Shown here in pieces: positions 18,245-27,867 of a stretch of 64,000 bases of DNA (within the stretch, counting starts at the first letter, position 1; every line of letters begins with the position of its first letter). The position numbers and the translations under genes are program-made. This stretch comes from Rheinheimera oceanensis. GTDB lineage: Bacteria > Pseudomonadota > Gammaproteobacteria > Enterobacterales > Alteromonadaceae. Below the pieces are notes generated by a model. That model had not been told where the DNA came from and ran no database searches. It saw only the letters and a list, made by a program, of their open reading frames with translations. The stretch lies in contig NZ_JAGPNM010000007.1 in NCBI RefSeq assembly GCF_018831085.1, positions 125,579 through 189,578 on the forward strand, in the 5' to 3' direction.

Positions 18245-19627
18245 TTAACACTCGATAATATTTACTGCCAAACCACCGCGTGAGGTTTCTTTGTACTTGG
18301 TTTGCATATCTTTACCGGTATCCCACATGGTTTTAATAACCTTATCCAGCGATACTTTCTGATCGCCGCTGCCCCGCAGTGCCAGCCTGGAGGCGTTAAT
18401 GGCTTTAATTGAGCCCATGGCATTGCGTTCAATACAGGGTACCTGTACCAAACCACCCACCGGATCGCAGGTTAGCCCCAGGTTATGCTCCATACCAATT
18501 TCGGCGGCGTTTTCTACATGCGAGGGAGTACCACCCTGAATTTCTGTCAACGCTGCGGCCGCCATAGAACAGGCCACACCCACTTCACCCTGACAACCGA
18601 CTTCAGCGCCGGAAATAGAGGCATTTTTCTTATATAAAATGCCGATAGCGGCTGCAGTTAACAGATATTGCACGGCAATATCCGGCGTTACCGGCTGAAT
18701 AAACTTGTCGTAGTACATTAATACCGCCGGAATAATACCGGCAGCACCGTTAGTGGGGGCGGTAACTACACGGCCACCGGCGGCATTTTCTTCGTTTACC
18801 GCCAGGGCAAACAGGTTTACCCAGTCCATTACCTGCAGCGGATCGTTGCTTTTTTCTGCCATTAATTTTTTATACAGTGCCGGGGCGCGGCGTTTTACTT
18901 TTAAACCGCCAGGCAGTATGCCCTCGGTTTTAATGCCGCGCTCAATGCAGGCACGCATCGTCAGCCAGATATTGTTCAGTTCATCGGTAATTTGCGCCGG
19001 GCTGCGTAATACTTTTTCATTTTCCAGCATTAAACCGGCAATTGACAGGCCGTGTTCTTTACAAAGTGCCAACAGCTCTGCACCCGACTCAAACGGAAAC
19101 GGCGGCGGGTTGTCAGAAGCAAACTGGCTGGCAGCTTCTTTTTCTTTGGCAAAATCTTCAGCTTTAACAATAAAACCGCCACCGATAGAGAAATACACAT
19201 CGCTTAGCACGATGTTTTTATCTTTATCATAGGCAATCAGCTCCATGCCGTTGGAGTGCTCTTTTAAGGTTTTACGCCGGTGAAATACTATGGCACCTTC
19301 GCGCGGAAAGCTGACCGGTTTTACCTTGGCCAGGCGGATTTGCTGCTCGTCGTTCACTTGCTTTAACAGGCCGGGTACGGCGTCCGGGTCAATAGTTTCC
19401 GGCAGGTAACCGGCCAGGCCTAAAATGACCGCTTTGCCGGTGCCATGGCCAATGCCGGTTTGGCCTAATGAGCCAAACAGTTCTACTTTTATGCCGGTAA
19501 CGCTGTCAAGCAGGTTATTGCTGGTTAAATCGTCGGTAAATTTTTTCGCCGCCCGCATCGGGCCTACAGTATGAGAACTGGACGGCCCTATGCCGATACT
19601 AAACATGTCAAAAGCGCTGATAATCAT
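18245..19627 (-). CDS. sdaA: L-serine ammonia-lyase (iron-sulfur type)
   Basis: A 460-residue enzyme that deaminates L-serine to pyruvate and ammonia. The N-terminal beta domain opens with [17 protein letters not shown]. The 4Fe-4S cysteines lie in [16 protein letters not shown] and in [16 protein letters not shown]. Length matches SdaA/SdaB (about 455). Single-chain fused form with both alpha and beta parts in one polypeptide. It is flanked by a J-domain operon and by nudL, with no serine or glycine biosynthesis gene adjacent, so regulation cannot be inferred from context. Confidence 0.95.
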   Translation of the reverse strand: MIISAFDMFSIGIGPSSSHTVGPMRAAKKFTDDLTSNNLLDSVTGIKVELFGSLGQTGIGHGTGKAVILGLAGYLPETIDPDAVPGLLKQVNDEQQIRLAKVKPVSFPREGAIVFHRRKTLKEHSNGMELIAYDKDKNIVLSDVYFSIGGGFIVKAEDFAKEKEAASQFASDNPPPFPFESGAELLALCKEHGLSIAGLMLENEKVLRSPAQITDELNNIWLTMRACIERGIKTEGILPGGLKVKRRAPALYKKLMAEKSNDPLQVMDWVNLFALAVNEENAAGGRVVTAPTNGAAGIIPAVLMYYDKFIQPVTPDIAVQYLLTAAAIGILYKKNASISGAEVGCQGEVGVACSMAAAALTEIQGGTPSHVENAAEIGMEHNLGLTCDPVGGLVQVPCIERNAMGSIKAINASRLALRGSGDQKVSLDKVIKTMWDTGKDMQTKYKETSRGGLAVNIIEC

Positions 19628-19746
19628 AATTTATTCTGTTTGGTCGTTATCAAAGTTGCACCATTGTAGCCCATGCGGAGAGGTTCTGTAAGTCAGTTAG
19701 TAACTGGTCAGCGCTTATTACAGATGAGAAAAACTAATGAATACGA

Positions 19747-20307
19747 TCAAGCTAACTGTAAACACAACCGATGCAAGATTGCTGCTGTAGCACCCCAGAT
19801 AAACTTATCCTGATAGGGTATGGCATGCAGTTGCTGTACTTTACCACGCAGCCTGAGGCTGAACTGATGGCGGTTTTCCTGTTGCAGAAAATGCGTTAAC
19901 GGCACTTCAAAAATACCGGCCACTTCGTCTGCCTGCAGTAGCCAGCTGCGCTGTGGCGGCAGTAAACCAACCCAGGGCACAATGGTAAAACCAGTACTGG
20001 TGCTTTGCAGCGGTAGTCGGCCAAGTAGCTCAACTGCAGTAGGGGCAAGGCCAATTTCTTCCTGTGCTTCACGCAAAGCGGCAGTTTGGCTTTGCTCGCC
20101 TGGCTCTATACGCCCGCCCGGAAAGCTGATTTGGCCTGGGTGATGGCGCAAATGCAGCGCGCGCTGGGTAAACAGCACATGCAGTTTGTTGCCGTAGTCA
20201 ATAATGGGGATCAGCACTGCGGCTTGCTGTTTATCGCTATGCAGTATCGCCCCGGCTTTGGCGGCCGTTTGCAGTAAAAAACGCTGGCGAAACTCTGCGG
20301 CAAGCAC
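19747..20307 (-). CDS. nudL: Nudix CoA pyrophosphatase
   Basis: A 186-residue Nudix hydrolase. The Nudix box GX5EX7REXXEEXG spans residues 65-86 (GRIEPGEQ then REAQEEIG), so the metal-binding glutamates are present. The preceding HHPGQISFPGG is the CoA-pyrophosphatase (UPF0035) signature, matching NudL/YeaB, which hydrolyses CoA and its derivatives. GTG start with GGAG ten bases upstream. It begins two bases after the pabB stop, so the two are cotranscribed, an arrangement also seen in enterics. Confidence 0.9.
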   Translation of the reverse strand: MLAAEFRQRFLLQTAAKAGAILHSDKQQAAVLIPIIDYGNKLHVLFTQRALHLRHHPGQISFPGGRIEPGEQSQTAALREAQEEIGLAPTAVELLGRLPLQSTSTGFTIVPWVGLLPPQRSWLLQADEVAGIFEVPLTHFLQQENRHQFSLRLRGKVQQLHAIPYQDKFIWGATAAILHRLCLQLA

Positions 20308-20309
20308 CT

Positions 20310-21689
20310 TTATCGCTCCTTAGCTGCCAGCACCGGCAGAATTTTGTTCAGTTTATCTAAGGTTTCCTGATATTCGCTGTTAGCTTCAGAGTCGGCCACT
20401 ATACCGCCACCTGCCTGACAGTGTATTTGGTTATCGCTGCATATTAGTGTGCGGATGGCAATATTGGTATCCATATCACCGCTACTGTTAATATAGCCAA
20501 TGGCGCCGCAGTATACTGAACGCCGCTGTGGCTCCAGTTGTTCAATAATTTCCATGGCCCGTATCTTAGGTGCACCGGTTATTGATCCCCCCGGAAAGGC
20601 GCCACGCAGTAAATCACAGGCGGTATATTCTGGCGCCAGAGTGCCGGTTACCGTGCTGACCAAATGATGCACCGCCGGAAAGCTCTCAATGGCAAATAAT
20701 TGCGGCACGGCTACTGAGCCAGGCAGGCAGACTTTGCCTAAATCGTTACGCAGTAAATCGACGATCATCACGTTTTCAGCGCGATCTTTGGCTGAGTTAC
20801 GCAGGTTATCGGCTTCTACTTCATCTGTCAGCGGGCAGATACCACGCGGCCGTGTGCCTTTAATCGGTTTGGTTTCTACCTTATTACTATGTAGCTGTAA
20901 AAAACGCTCCGGCGAGATACTCAGCACAGCGCCCTGTGGCAAACGGATAAAGGCAGAAAACGGTGCGGCGTTTTTGTCGCGCAGCTGCAGGTAGGCCTGC
21001 CACTCATCGCCCTGATAACCGGTACTAAAGCGTTGTGTCAGGTTAATCTGGTAACAATCGCCACTTAGCAGATACTGTTGTACCTGGTTAAACCGGGCCA
21101 CGTAACCGGTTTTATCCATATTGGCCTGCCAGCTGCCGTTTAAGCTAAATGGCACGGATTGCGGCAGTTTTTGTTGTAACCGGCTATGTAATTTTTGCCA
21201 GCCGGTCTGCGCTTCACCTTGGTAATCAAGATACCATAACTGTTTAAGGTGTTTATCCAGCACCAGCGCCCAGCGATAAAAGCCTATCGCCATATCCGGC
21301 AGGCTGATGTCGGCCTTTGCTGTGGTAGGCAGCTTTTCAATATAGCGGCCTAAATCGTAGCCAAAATAGCCCATAGCGCCGCCAACAAAGGGCAGGGGGC
21401 TGTTAACCGGTTGTGGGAAATAACGTTTTAGTGCGCAGTTTAATACGGTAAACGGGTCTTCATTGTACGTACGGGCGCCGTGCTCATCGGTTAGTATGCT
21501 TTGGCCGGCTTTGGCTTCCAGGGTCGCCAGTGGTTCTGCCACTAAAATGTCATAGCGGCTGTTAACATGCTCTGGCGCGGCTGAGTCCAGCAACATTGCC
21601 CAGGGCTGCTGTGCAAAGTGGCAGAAGAAGCTTAGCAAGTTGTCCGGCGTATCACCGTAAATTTGAGGCGGAATAAGGTACTGCTGCAT
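20310..21689 (-). CDS. pabB: Aminodeoxychorismate synthase component I
   Basis: About 459 residues. It converts chorismate plus ammonia from the PabA subunit to 4-amino-4-deoxychorismate for folate synthesis. The chorismate-binding core is visible as GDCYQINLTQRF, IKGTRPRG, DLLRNDLGKVC and the FPGGSITGAPKIRAMEII block. The N-terminus from residue 1 matches PabB in the PWAMLLDSA and RYDILVAEP segments. I chose the ATG at 21687-21689 since it gives the family's usual length (453 in E. coli); the frame is open to 21851, into the divergent fumarase gene. No strong ribosome binding site is seen for either choice. Confidence 0.92.
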   Translation of the reverse strand: MQQYLIPPQIYGDTPDNLLSFFCHFAQQPWAMLLDSAAPEHVNSRYDILVAEPLATLEAKAGQSILTDEHGARTYNEDPFTVLNCALKRYFPQPVNSPLPFVGGAMGYFGYDLGRYIEKLPTTAKADISLPDMAIGFYRWALVLDKHLKQLWYLDYQGEAQTGWQKLHSRLQQKLPQSVPFSLNGSWQANMDKTGYVARFNQVQQYLLSGDCYQINLTQRFSTGYQGDEWQAYLQLRDKNAAPFSAFIRLPQGAVLSISPERFLQLHSNKVETKPIKGTRPRGICPLTDEVEADNLRNSAKDRAENVMIVDLLRNDLGKVCLPGSVAVPQLFAIESFPAVHHLVSTVTGTLAPEYTACDLLRGAFPGGSITGAPKIRAMEIIEQLEPQRRSVYCGAIGYINSSGDMDTNIAIRTLICSDNQIHCQAGGGIVADSEANSEYQETLDKLNKILPVLAAKER

Positions 21690-21792
21690 GAATGGGGCTA
21701 GCCGCTGTTTCTGATGCGCGCTATCATACCAGCACCCGCTAAAATAGTTAAACATGGCGCTGCCAGAGGCGTCACAGGACAGGTAAAACAAC

Positions 21793-23313
21793 ATGACGGT
21801 TATTCGCCAGCAAGACTTTATCGACAGCATCGAAGATGCGCTGCAGTACATCTCTTATTATCATCCGCTGGATTTTATCAAAGCGCTGGAAGTGGCCTAC
21901 CACAAAGAGCAAAACCAGGCGGCGAAAGATGCCATAGCACAAATTTTAATTAACTCGCGTATGTCGGCTGAAGGCCACCGGCCGATCTGTCAGGACACCG
22001 GCATCGTAACCTGCTTTGTTAAAATTGGTATGGATGTCAAATGGGACAAAACCGATATGACAGTGCAGCAGATGGTGGACGAAGGTACCCGTCGTGCTTA
22101 CTTAAATCCGGATAACCCGCTGCGTGCCTCTATTGTTGCTGACCCGGCCGGTGGCCGCAAAAATACTAAAGACAATACCCCTTCTGTAGTACATATTGAT
22201 TTGGTGGCTGGCCATCATGTTGAAGTGATGATTGCAGCCAAAGGTGGTGGCTCGGAAAATAAAACCAAGATGGCGATGTTAAACCCGTCTGATTCTATCG
22301 TCGACTGGGTGCTGGAAACCTTACCGAAAATGGGTGCCGGTTGGTGCCCGCCAGGCATGCTGGGTATCGGTATTGGCGGCACAGCAGAAAAAGCTGCTGT
22401 ACTGGCCAAAGAAGCCTTAATGGAGCCGGTAGATATTCAGGAGCTTATCGCTAAAGGTGCAGAAACCGCCGATGAAAAGCTGCGCCTGGAGCTGTACGAA
22501 AAAGTAAATAAACTGGGCATTGGCGCTCAGGGTTTAGGTGGTTTAACTACGGTAGTTGATGTAAAAATTAATAGTGTACCAACCCATGCAGCAAGTTTGC
22601 CGGTAGTGATGATCCCCAATTGTGCCGCCACGCGCCATGTGCATTTTCATTTAGATGGCACAGGCCCTGCCGATATTCAGCCGCCAAAACTGGAAGACTG
22701 GCCGCAGGTGACCTGGGAGCTGGGCGCCAATGTGCGCCGGGTGAATTTAGATACGGTCACACCACAAGATGTTTTAGAGTGGAAAGCCGGTGAAACCGTG
22801 CTGTTAAGCGGCAAAATGCTGACAGGCCGCGATGCGGCGCATAAACGCATTGCTGATATGTTAAATAAAGGCGAAGCCTTACCTGATGGCGTTGACTTTA
22901 AAAACCGCTTTATTTATTACGTTGGCCCGGTAGATGCGGTGGGTGATGAAGTAGTCGGCCCGGCCGGCCCGACAACCGCGACGCGGATGGATAAATTTAC
23001 TGACATGATGCTGTCGCAAACCGGACTGCTTGGCATGATTGGTAAGTCAGAGCGTGGTGATAAAACGGTGGCCAGTATAAAGCAGCACAAAGCGGTGTAT
23101 TTAATGGCCGTCGGCGGCGCAGCTTATCTGGTATCTAAAGCAATTAAGAAATCCCGTGTGGTGGCCTTTGCCGATTTAGGTATGGAAGCCATTTACGAGT
23201 TTGATGTGCAGGATATGCCGGTAACGGTAGCGGTAGACTCCAATGGCAACAATGTGCATCAACAAGGTCCGGCCATCTGGAAAGTAAATATTCAGCAAAT
23301 GGACAAAGCATAA
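21793..23313 (+). CDS. Class I fumarate hydratase (iron-sulfur, oxygen-sensitive)
   Basis: A 506-residue 4Fe-4S fumarase that interconverts fumarate and malate in the citric acid cycle. Cysteines that could hold the cluster are in RPICQDTGI, MIPNCAATRH and near the C-terminal catalytic region; GGGSENKTKMAM and GIGIGGTAEKAA are class I signatures. Length is close to FumA/FumB of E. coli (548) and longer than the split alpha/beta type. Divergent from pabB with about 100 bp between starts. Whether it is the FumA- or FumB-type cannot be told, so no symbol is given. Confidence 0.93.
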   Translation: MTVIRQQDFIDSIEDALQYISYYHPLDFIKALEVAYHKEQNQAAKDAIAQILINSRMSAEGHRPICQDTGIVTCFVKIGMDVKWDKTDMTVQQMVDEGTRRAYLNPDNPLRASIVADPAGGRKNTKDNTPSVVHIDLVAGHHVEVMIAAKGGGSENKTKMAMLNPSDSIVDWVLETLPKMGAGWCPPGMLGIGIGGTAEKAAVLAKEALMEPVDIQELIAKGAETADEKLRLELYEKVNKLGIGAQGLGGLTTVVDVKINSVPTHAASLPVVMIPNCAATRHVHFHLDGTGPADIQPPKLEDWPQVTWELGANVRRVNLDTVTPQDVLEWKAGETVLLSGKMLTGRDAAHKRIADMLNKGEALPDGVDFKNRFIYYVGPVDAVGDEVVGPAGPTTATRMDKFTDMMLSQTGLLGMIGKSERGDKTVASIKQHKAVYLMAVGGAAYLVSKAIKKSRVVAFADLGMEAIYEFDVQDMPVTVAVDSNGNNVHQQGPAIWKVNIQQMDKA

Positions 23314-23385
23314 TTGCACCAGGGCTGTAGCATTGCTGCGGCCTTATTTTTTTCAGCCTATAACAAAAAAATCCAGGGAATACGC

Positions 23386-25407
23386 ATGAAAAAGACCTTA
23401 TTTACGCTGGCACTGTTAGCAACAGGCAGTGCACTGGCTAAAGCCCCACTGACGGTGGAGCATTTAAACCAGTTTAATAAACTGCATGATGTGGTGTTGT
23501 CACCTGATGGCCGTTTTTTGGTTTACGGCCAAACCAACGGTGGTTTTAGCCCGGCAGATACGTCCAGTGACTTATACCTGATGGATTTATCCAATCTGAA
23601 TAAACTGACCCGCTTAACCCAGAGCGCCGGGCGTGAAAGCCAGCTACAGTGGGCTAATGATGGCCAGGGTATCTATTTTATTGCTAACCGCAGCGGCACA
23701 AACCAGGTATGGCAGCTGCCGCTATACGGCGGTGAGGCATTGCAAATTACTGATTTACCGCTGCCGGTAGAAGGTTTTAAAGTTTCTGCAAATAATAAGC
23801 ATCTGGCACTGGCATTGTCGGTAAAGCCGGGTTGCCAGAATCTACAATGTACGCTGGATGCTAAAGCGGCGGATGCAGCGAAGAAAGATACTGCCATGGC
23901 GTTTGATCAGTTAATGGTACGCCACTGGGATAGCTGGCTAACACCGTACCGCAATCATTTGCATATTGCAGAGCTTGGTAAGGGCATTGTGAAAAATGCA
24001 ACTAACCTGATGAGTGAGTGGAATACCGATATTGCCGGTATGAACGAAGTTGCTTTTACCCCGGATAACGAAAACCTGGTATTTAGCGCTAAAATTCCTG
24101 CTGAAGATCAGGCCTGGCATACCAATTACGACATCTTTAAAGTAGCGGTAGGCGGCGGTGAAAAGCAAAATATGACAGCCGAAAACCCGGCCTGGGATGC
24201 GCAGCCATCTTTTTCAAATGACGGCCGTTTTATGGCTTATAAAGCCATGAGCAAGCCACAGGCTGAAGCAGATAAATTCAGTTTAGTCTTGCTGGATATG
24301 GTAACCGGGCAGCGCAATGAGTTGGCGCCGGAGTTCGATCGCTCAATCAGTGATTACAAATTCGGCCCGGATAACCGTACTATTTATGTCACCACTCAGG
24401 ATGTAGGCCAGTACAGCATCTATGCCATTAACACCAGTTTCGGTGATGTACGCAAAGTGCATGGCGACGGTACGGCCGGTGCATTGAATGTTGCCAGTGA
24501 CAAAATTGTGTTTACTAACCACAAACTGGATATGCCTCCTGAGGTGTTTCAGCTAAGCCCGGATGGTGGCAGCTTAACGCAACTGACTGATATCAACGCC
24601 AATTGGAGAAAAGAGGTACAGTTTGGCGACTATGAGCAATTTAGCTTTAAAGGTGCTAACGACGCTACGGTATACGGCTATCTGGTAAAACCCTGGGATT
24701 TTGATGCGAAGAAAAAATACCCGATGGCGTTTTTAGTACACGGTGGGCCGCAGGGCAGTTTTGGTAATATGTTTAACGAGCGCTGGAATGCGCAAATGTA
24801 CGCAGCCAAAGGCTATGCGGTGGTGATGGTAGACTTTCATGGCTCTACCGGTTATGGCCAGGCTTTTACCGACTCGATTAGCCGTGACTGGGGCGGCAAG
24901 CCGCTGGAAGATCTGAAAAAAGGTTTTGATTATATAGTTCAGGCCCAACCATGGATTGACGCTAACCGGGCTTGTGCACTGGGCGCATCTTACGGTGGCT
25001 ATATGATGAACTGGATAGCCGGTAACTGGCCAACGGGTTTTAAATGCCTGGTAAACCATGCTGGTTTGTATGATATGCCAAGTTTTTACGGCAGCACGGA
25101 AGAACTGTGGTTTCCGGAGTTTGATTTAGGCGGCCCGGTTTGGCAGGCAGAATCAGACTATCAAAAGTTTAACCCGGCGGCATTGGCCGATAAGTGGCAA
25201 ACACCTATGCTGGTTATTCACGGCTTAAAAGATTACCGCGTACCTTATGCACAGGGATTAGGTGCCTTTACTAACCTGCAACGTAAAGGTATTGACTCAC
25301 GCCTGGTGATTTTTCCGGATGAAAATCACTGGATCCTGAATAAAGATAACCGCGTGCGTTGGTATAACGAAGTGTTTCAATGGCTGGATAAATACACTAA
25401 GGGGTAA
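23386..25407 (+). CDS. Secreted S9 family prolyl-oligopeptidase-type peptidase
   Basis: A 673-residue serine peptidase of family S9 (acylaminoacyl-peptidase/DPP branch). The signal peptide ends at SALAKA. Residues about 30-400 form a beta-propeller with repeated DGR-type strands. The catalytic domain holds Ser535 (GASYGGYM), Asp616 (HGLKDYRVP) and His648 (ENHW), matching the usual Ser-Asp-His order. The HGGPQGSFG block is the oxyanion region. The ATG at 23386 follows AGGGA and is preferred over the open frame further upstream. It is probably periplasmic and degrades short peptides. Confidence 0.92.
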   Translation: MKKTLFTLALLATGSALAKAPLTVEHLNQFNKLHDVVLSPDGRFLVYGQTNGGFSPADTSSDLYLMDLSNLNKLTRLTQSAGRESQLQWANDGQGIYFIANRSGTNQVWQLPLYGGEALQITDLPLPVEGFKVSANNKHLALALSVKPGCQNLQCTLDAKAADAAKKDTAMAFDQLMVRHWDSWLTPYRNHLHIAELGKGIVKNATNLMSEWNTDIAGMNEVAFTPDNENLVFSAKIPAEDQAWHTNYDIFKVAVGGGEKQNMTAENPAWDAQPSFSNDGRFMAYKAMSKPQAEADKFSLVLLDMVTGQRNELAPEFDRSISDYKFGPDNRTIYVTTQDVGQYSIYAINTSFGDVRKVHGDGTAGALNVASDKIVFTNHKLDMPPEVFQLSPDGGSLTQLTDINANWRKEVQFGDYEQFSFKGANDATVYGYLVKPWDFDAKKKYPMAFLVHGGPQGSFGNMFNERWNAQMYAAKGYAVVMVDFHGSTGYGQAFTDSISRDWGGKPLEDLKKGFDYIVQAQPWIDANRACALGASYGGYMMNWIAGNWPTGFKCLVNHAGLYDMPSFYGSTEELWFPEFDLGGPVWQAESDYQKFNPAALADKWQTPMLVIHGLKDYRVPYAQGLGAFTNLQRKGIDSRLVIFPDENHWILNKDNRVRWYNEVFQWLDKYTKG

Positions 25408-25638
25408 TTTATTCAGCTTTTGCGGCAGTAGTATTTACCGGTGGTATGCAAATATTACCCGCGTTCTGTATTTACCCTGCTGGCCTTAGCCGTGGTAATA
25501 AAACGTAATATGTTGCTCAATATCAGCAGTATAAGCGTTTATTTACCACGGCGAAAATGTATTGGTACAACTGTTGCGTAGTTAATACCGGCTGCATTCT
25601 TGCAGCACAGTTTATTTAACAACTGAAGGAGATTTGAC

Positions 25639-26016
25639 ATGAAAAAACATATCAATTCTGCGCTGGTATTAGCATTATCACTGGTGTCTGCTTCGGCATT
25701 GGCGGCCAACAGCAAGTTTAATGAAATTGATCAGGACAATAATGGTTCAATTTCTAAAACAGAGTTCGAAAGACATATCGGTGATCGTTTTTTCGGCAAG
25801 ATGGACCGTAACAGTGATGGCATGATTGATGAAAGCGAGTTTAGCGGTACCCGTTTTGGTAGCAAACTAGCCGATTTTGATCGCGATGGCGACAGCCGTT
25901 TAACCCAGGCCGAGTTATACAATGGCTTGTTTGAGAAATTCGACACCAACCGCGACATGATACTGGACAAAGAAGAATGGAAAAAAGTCCAGGAAGCTGG
26001 CATCGTTGCGAAGTAA
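25639..26016 (+). CDS. Exported EF-hand protein
   Basis: A 125-residue protein with a signal peptide ending at ALAAN and four EF-hand loops: DQDNNGSISKTE, DRNSDGMIDESE, DRDGDSRLTQAE and DTNRDMILDKEE. Loops one to three carry acidic residues at positions 1, 3, 5 and 12 and should bind calcium; the fourth has Arg and Met substitutions and may be weaker. AAGGAGAT precedes the ATG, so translation should be strong. The role in the periplasm is unknown. A good terminator follows. Confidence 0.9.
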   Translation: MKKHINSALVLALSLVSASALAANSKFNEIDQDNNGSISKTEFERHIGDRFFGKMDRNSDGMIDESEFSGTRFGSKLADFDRDGDSRLTQAELYNGLFEKFDTNRDMILDKEEWKKVQEAGIVAK

Positions 26017-26027
26017 CATTGTGGTAC

Positions 26028-26052
26028 GCCTGAGAAGGCTTGCTTCTCAGGC
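26028..26052 (+). terminator. Terminator of EF-hand gene
   Basis: A perfect 10-bp stem (GCCTGAGAAG/CTTCTCAGGC) with loop GCTTG, followed by GCTTTCGCTATTTT. The T tract is interrupted, but position and stem strength fit. Confidence 0.75.
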
Positions 26053-26154
26053 GCTTTCGCTATTTTACTTCCTTCCTGTGCCACACCGTGTTTATTATGC
26101 TGTGCTATAAAGCTGCTGTAATAGATCCACTAACAGCCGATATCAAGGACAGCT

Positions 26155-26511
26155 ATGAATTTTTCACAATGCCGTGAGCATTGCCTGATGCAACTGCAAA
26201 GCGTTGAAGACTTCCCGTTTGGCCCGGATACTTATGTTTATAAAGTGGCCGGTAAAATTTTTGCAATCTTAGCTGAGCAGCACAGTGTCGGGCGGGTAAA
26301 TCTGAAATGTGATCCGGCAGAAGCTTTGATGCTGCGCGATATTTTTCCTGCCATTACGCCCGGTTACCATATGAACAAACAGCATTGGAACACCGTACTG
26401 CTTGATGGCAGTGTGCCGGAAAATGAAATAAAGCGGCAGATTGAGAACTCGTATCAGTTAGTGATTAAAAGCCTGCCGAAAGCAAAAAGGCCGGTGTTAA
26501 GCTCAACCTGA
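26155..26511 (+). CDS. MmcQ/YjbR family protein
   Basis: A 118-residue protein of the MmcQ/YjbR (DUF419) family, a small double-wing DNA-binding-like fold of unknown role. Typical blocks are DFPFGPDTYVYKVAGKIFA and NLKCDPAEALMLRD, then PGYHMNKQHWNTVLLDG. Standard length. ATG preceded by AAGGACAG. It stands alone; nothing in the context suggests a function. Confidence 0.85.
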   Translation: MNFSQCREHCLMQLQSVEDFPFGPDTYVYKVAGKIFAILAEQHSVGRVNLKCDPAEALMLRDIFPAITPGYHMNKQHWNTVLLDGSVPENEIKRQIENSYQLVIKSLPKAKRPVLSST

Positions 26512-26591
26512 ATTTAGTGAGGCAATTTCTGAACTTTAGGCATAGTGCTGAGCCTTACCGCAGAGTCTGAATGTTTTGCGCGGAGTGCTAA

Positions 26592-27218
26592 ATGCCAGTT
26601 TTCTTTGTGTTACCCCATCACTTAAAATTAACCTTATTATTGCTGCTGTTGTTATTGCCGCTGCGCAGTATGGCAGACACATTCAATGATAAATTGGTGG
26701 CCGCTGCGCTTGAACGCACTGAGCACAAGGTGCGTTATGATGGCCGCTATATGCGCATTGCTTATCCTAATGGCGATGTACCGGCTGATATGGGTGTTTG
26801 CACCGATGTAGTGATCCGCAGTTACCGTGCGCTGGGTATCGATTTACAGCAATTAGTGCACGAGGATATGCGTGATAATTTTGCGTTATATCCATCAAAA
26901 CGAATTTGGGGTTTAACCAGGCCAGACAGCAATATTGATCATCGCCGTGTGCCGAATTTACAAGCATTTTTCAGCCGTCACGGTGAAAGTTTAGTGGTAA
27001 GCCGGCAGGGTAGTAATTACCAGCCCGGAGATCTGGTTACCTGGATGTTACCGGGTAATTTGCCGCACATAGGCATAGTGGTTAATAAAACTTCTGCCGA
27101 CGGCCAACGGCCGTTGATTGTGCATAATATCGGTGCCGGGCCGGTACTGGCTGATATGCTGTTTGACTACAGCATTACAGGCCATTACCGCTTTATGCCC
27201 GGTACAGATTTTCAATAG
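26592..27218 (+). CDS. DUF1287 family exported protein (YijF-like)
   Basis: A 208-residue exported protein. After a signal peptide (to about residue 28), the mature part shows GVCTDVVIRSYRALGIDL and DHRRVPNL, the DUF1287 signature; a late NLPHIGIVVN could supply a His to pair with the Cys. The arrangement resembles an NlpC/P60-like peptidase, so a cell-wall role is possible but unproven. Its stop is 4 bp from the convergent stop of the FrnE-like gene, leaving no room for a terminator between them. Confidence 0.82.
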   Translation: MPVFFVLPHHLKLTLLLLLLLLPLRSMADTFNDKLVAAALERTEHKVRYDGRYMRIAYPNGDVPADMGVCTDVVIRSYRALGIDLQQLVHEDMRDNFALYPSKRIWGLTRPDSNIDHRRVPNLQAFFSRHGESLVVSRQGSNYQPGDLVTWMLPGNLPHIGIVVNKTSADGQRPLIVHNIGAGPVLADMLFDYSITGHYRFMPGTDFQ

Positions 27219-27222
27219 TGTT

Positions 27223-27867
27223 TTAAGCCATTTCTGCGGCAATTTGTTGTAAGCTGGCAGCCAGTTGGGCAGGCTCCTGCGCGCCGGAGATCAGGTAGCG
27301 GTTATTAATAATAAACGCCGGTACCGATGAAATACCGGCCTGCTGATATTGAGCAATATCTTCAGTTACGCTATCGCTGTAATCATTACCGGCCAAAATA
27401 CGCTCAGCCTTAGCTTTATCTAACCCGGCCTGTTCGGCGCAGTTGGCCAAAATGGCGCTGTCAGATACATCTTTGGCTTCACCAAAATAGGCTTCGAATA
27501 ATGCCAGCTTCATGGCAGTGGCTTTATTCTCTGTGGCGGCCCATTTCACCAGTCGGTGGCCATCAAAAGTATTACAGGTATAACGTTGCTGCATTTTGCT
27601 GAAGTTAAGCTCCAAATCAGCAGCTATTTGCATCATATTGGCCTGGGCAGCACGCATTTCATCTTCGCTGCGGCCATACTTGCGGCTAAGCGCTGGTAAG
27701 ATTGGCTCCTGAGCTGCGTTTTTATCCGGGTTTAGCTCAAATGCATGCCACTCTAACTCAATTTGTAGCTGCGGCAATGTCGCCAGCGCTTGTTGCAATC
27801 TGGCATAGCCTATTGCGCACCAGGGGCAGGCAATATCTGACACCAGATCAATTTTCAGTGTTGTCAT
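27223..27867 (-). CDS. DsbA-family FrnE-like oxidoreductase, cytoplasmic
   Basis: A 214-residue thioredoxin-fold protein with active site CPWC (Cys14 to Cys17) right after the first strand, and a cis-Pro loop SVPAFIINN. It has no signal peptide, matching the FrnE/2-hydroxychromene isomerase-like branch that acts in the cytoplasm. Its ATG overlaps the stop of the upstream DsbA gene by four bases (ATGA), so the pair is translationally coupled. The client is unknown. The last residues run to the convergent DUF1287 gene. Confidence 0.88.
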   Translation of the reverse strand: MTTLKIDLVSDIACPWCAIGYARLQQALATLPQLQIELEWHAFELNPDKNAAQEPILPALSRKYGRSEDEMRAAQANMMQIAADLELNFSKMQQRYTCNTFDGHRLVKWAATENKATAMKLALFEAYFGEAKDVSDSAILANCAEQAGLDKAKAERILAGNDYSDSVTEDIAQYQQAGISSVPAFIINNRYLISGAQEPAQLAASLQQIAAEMA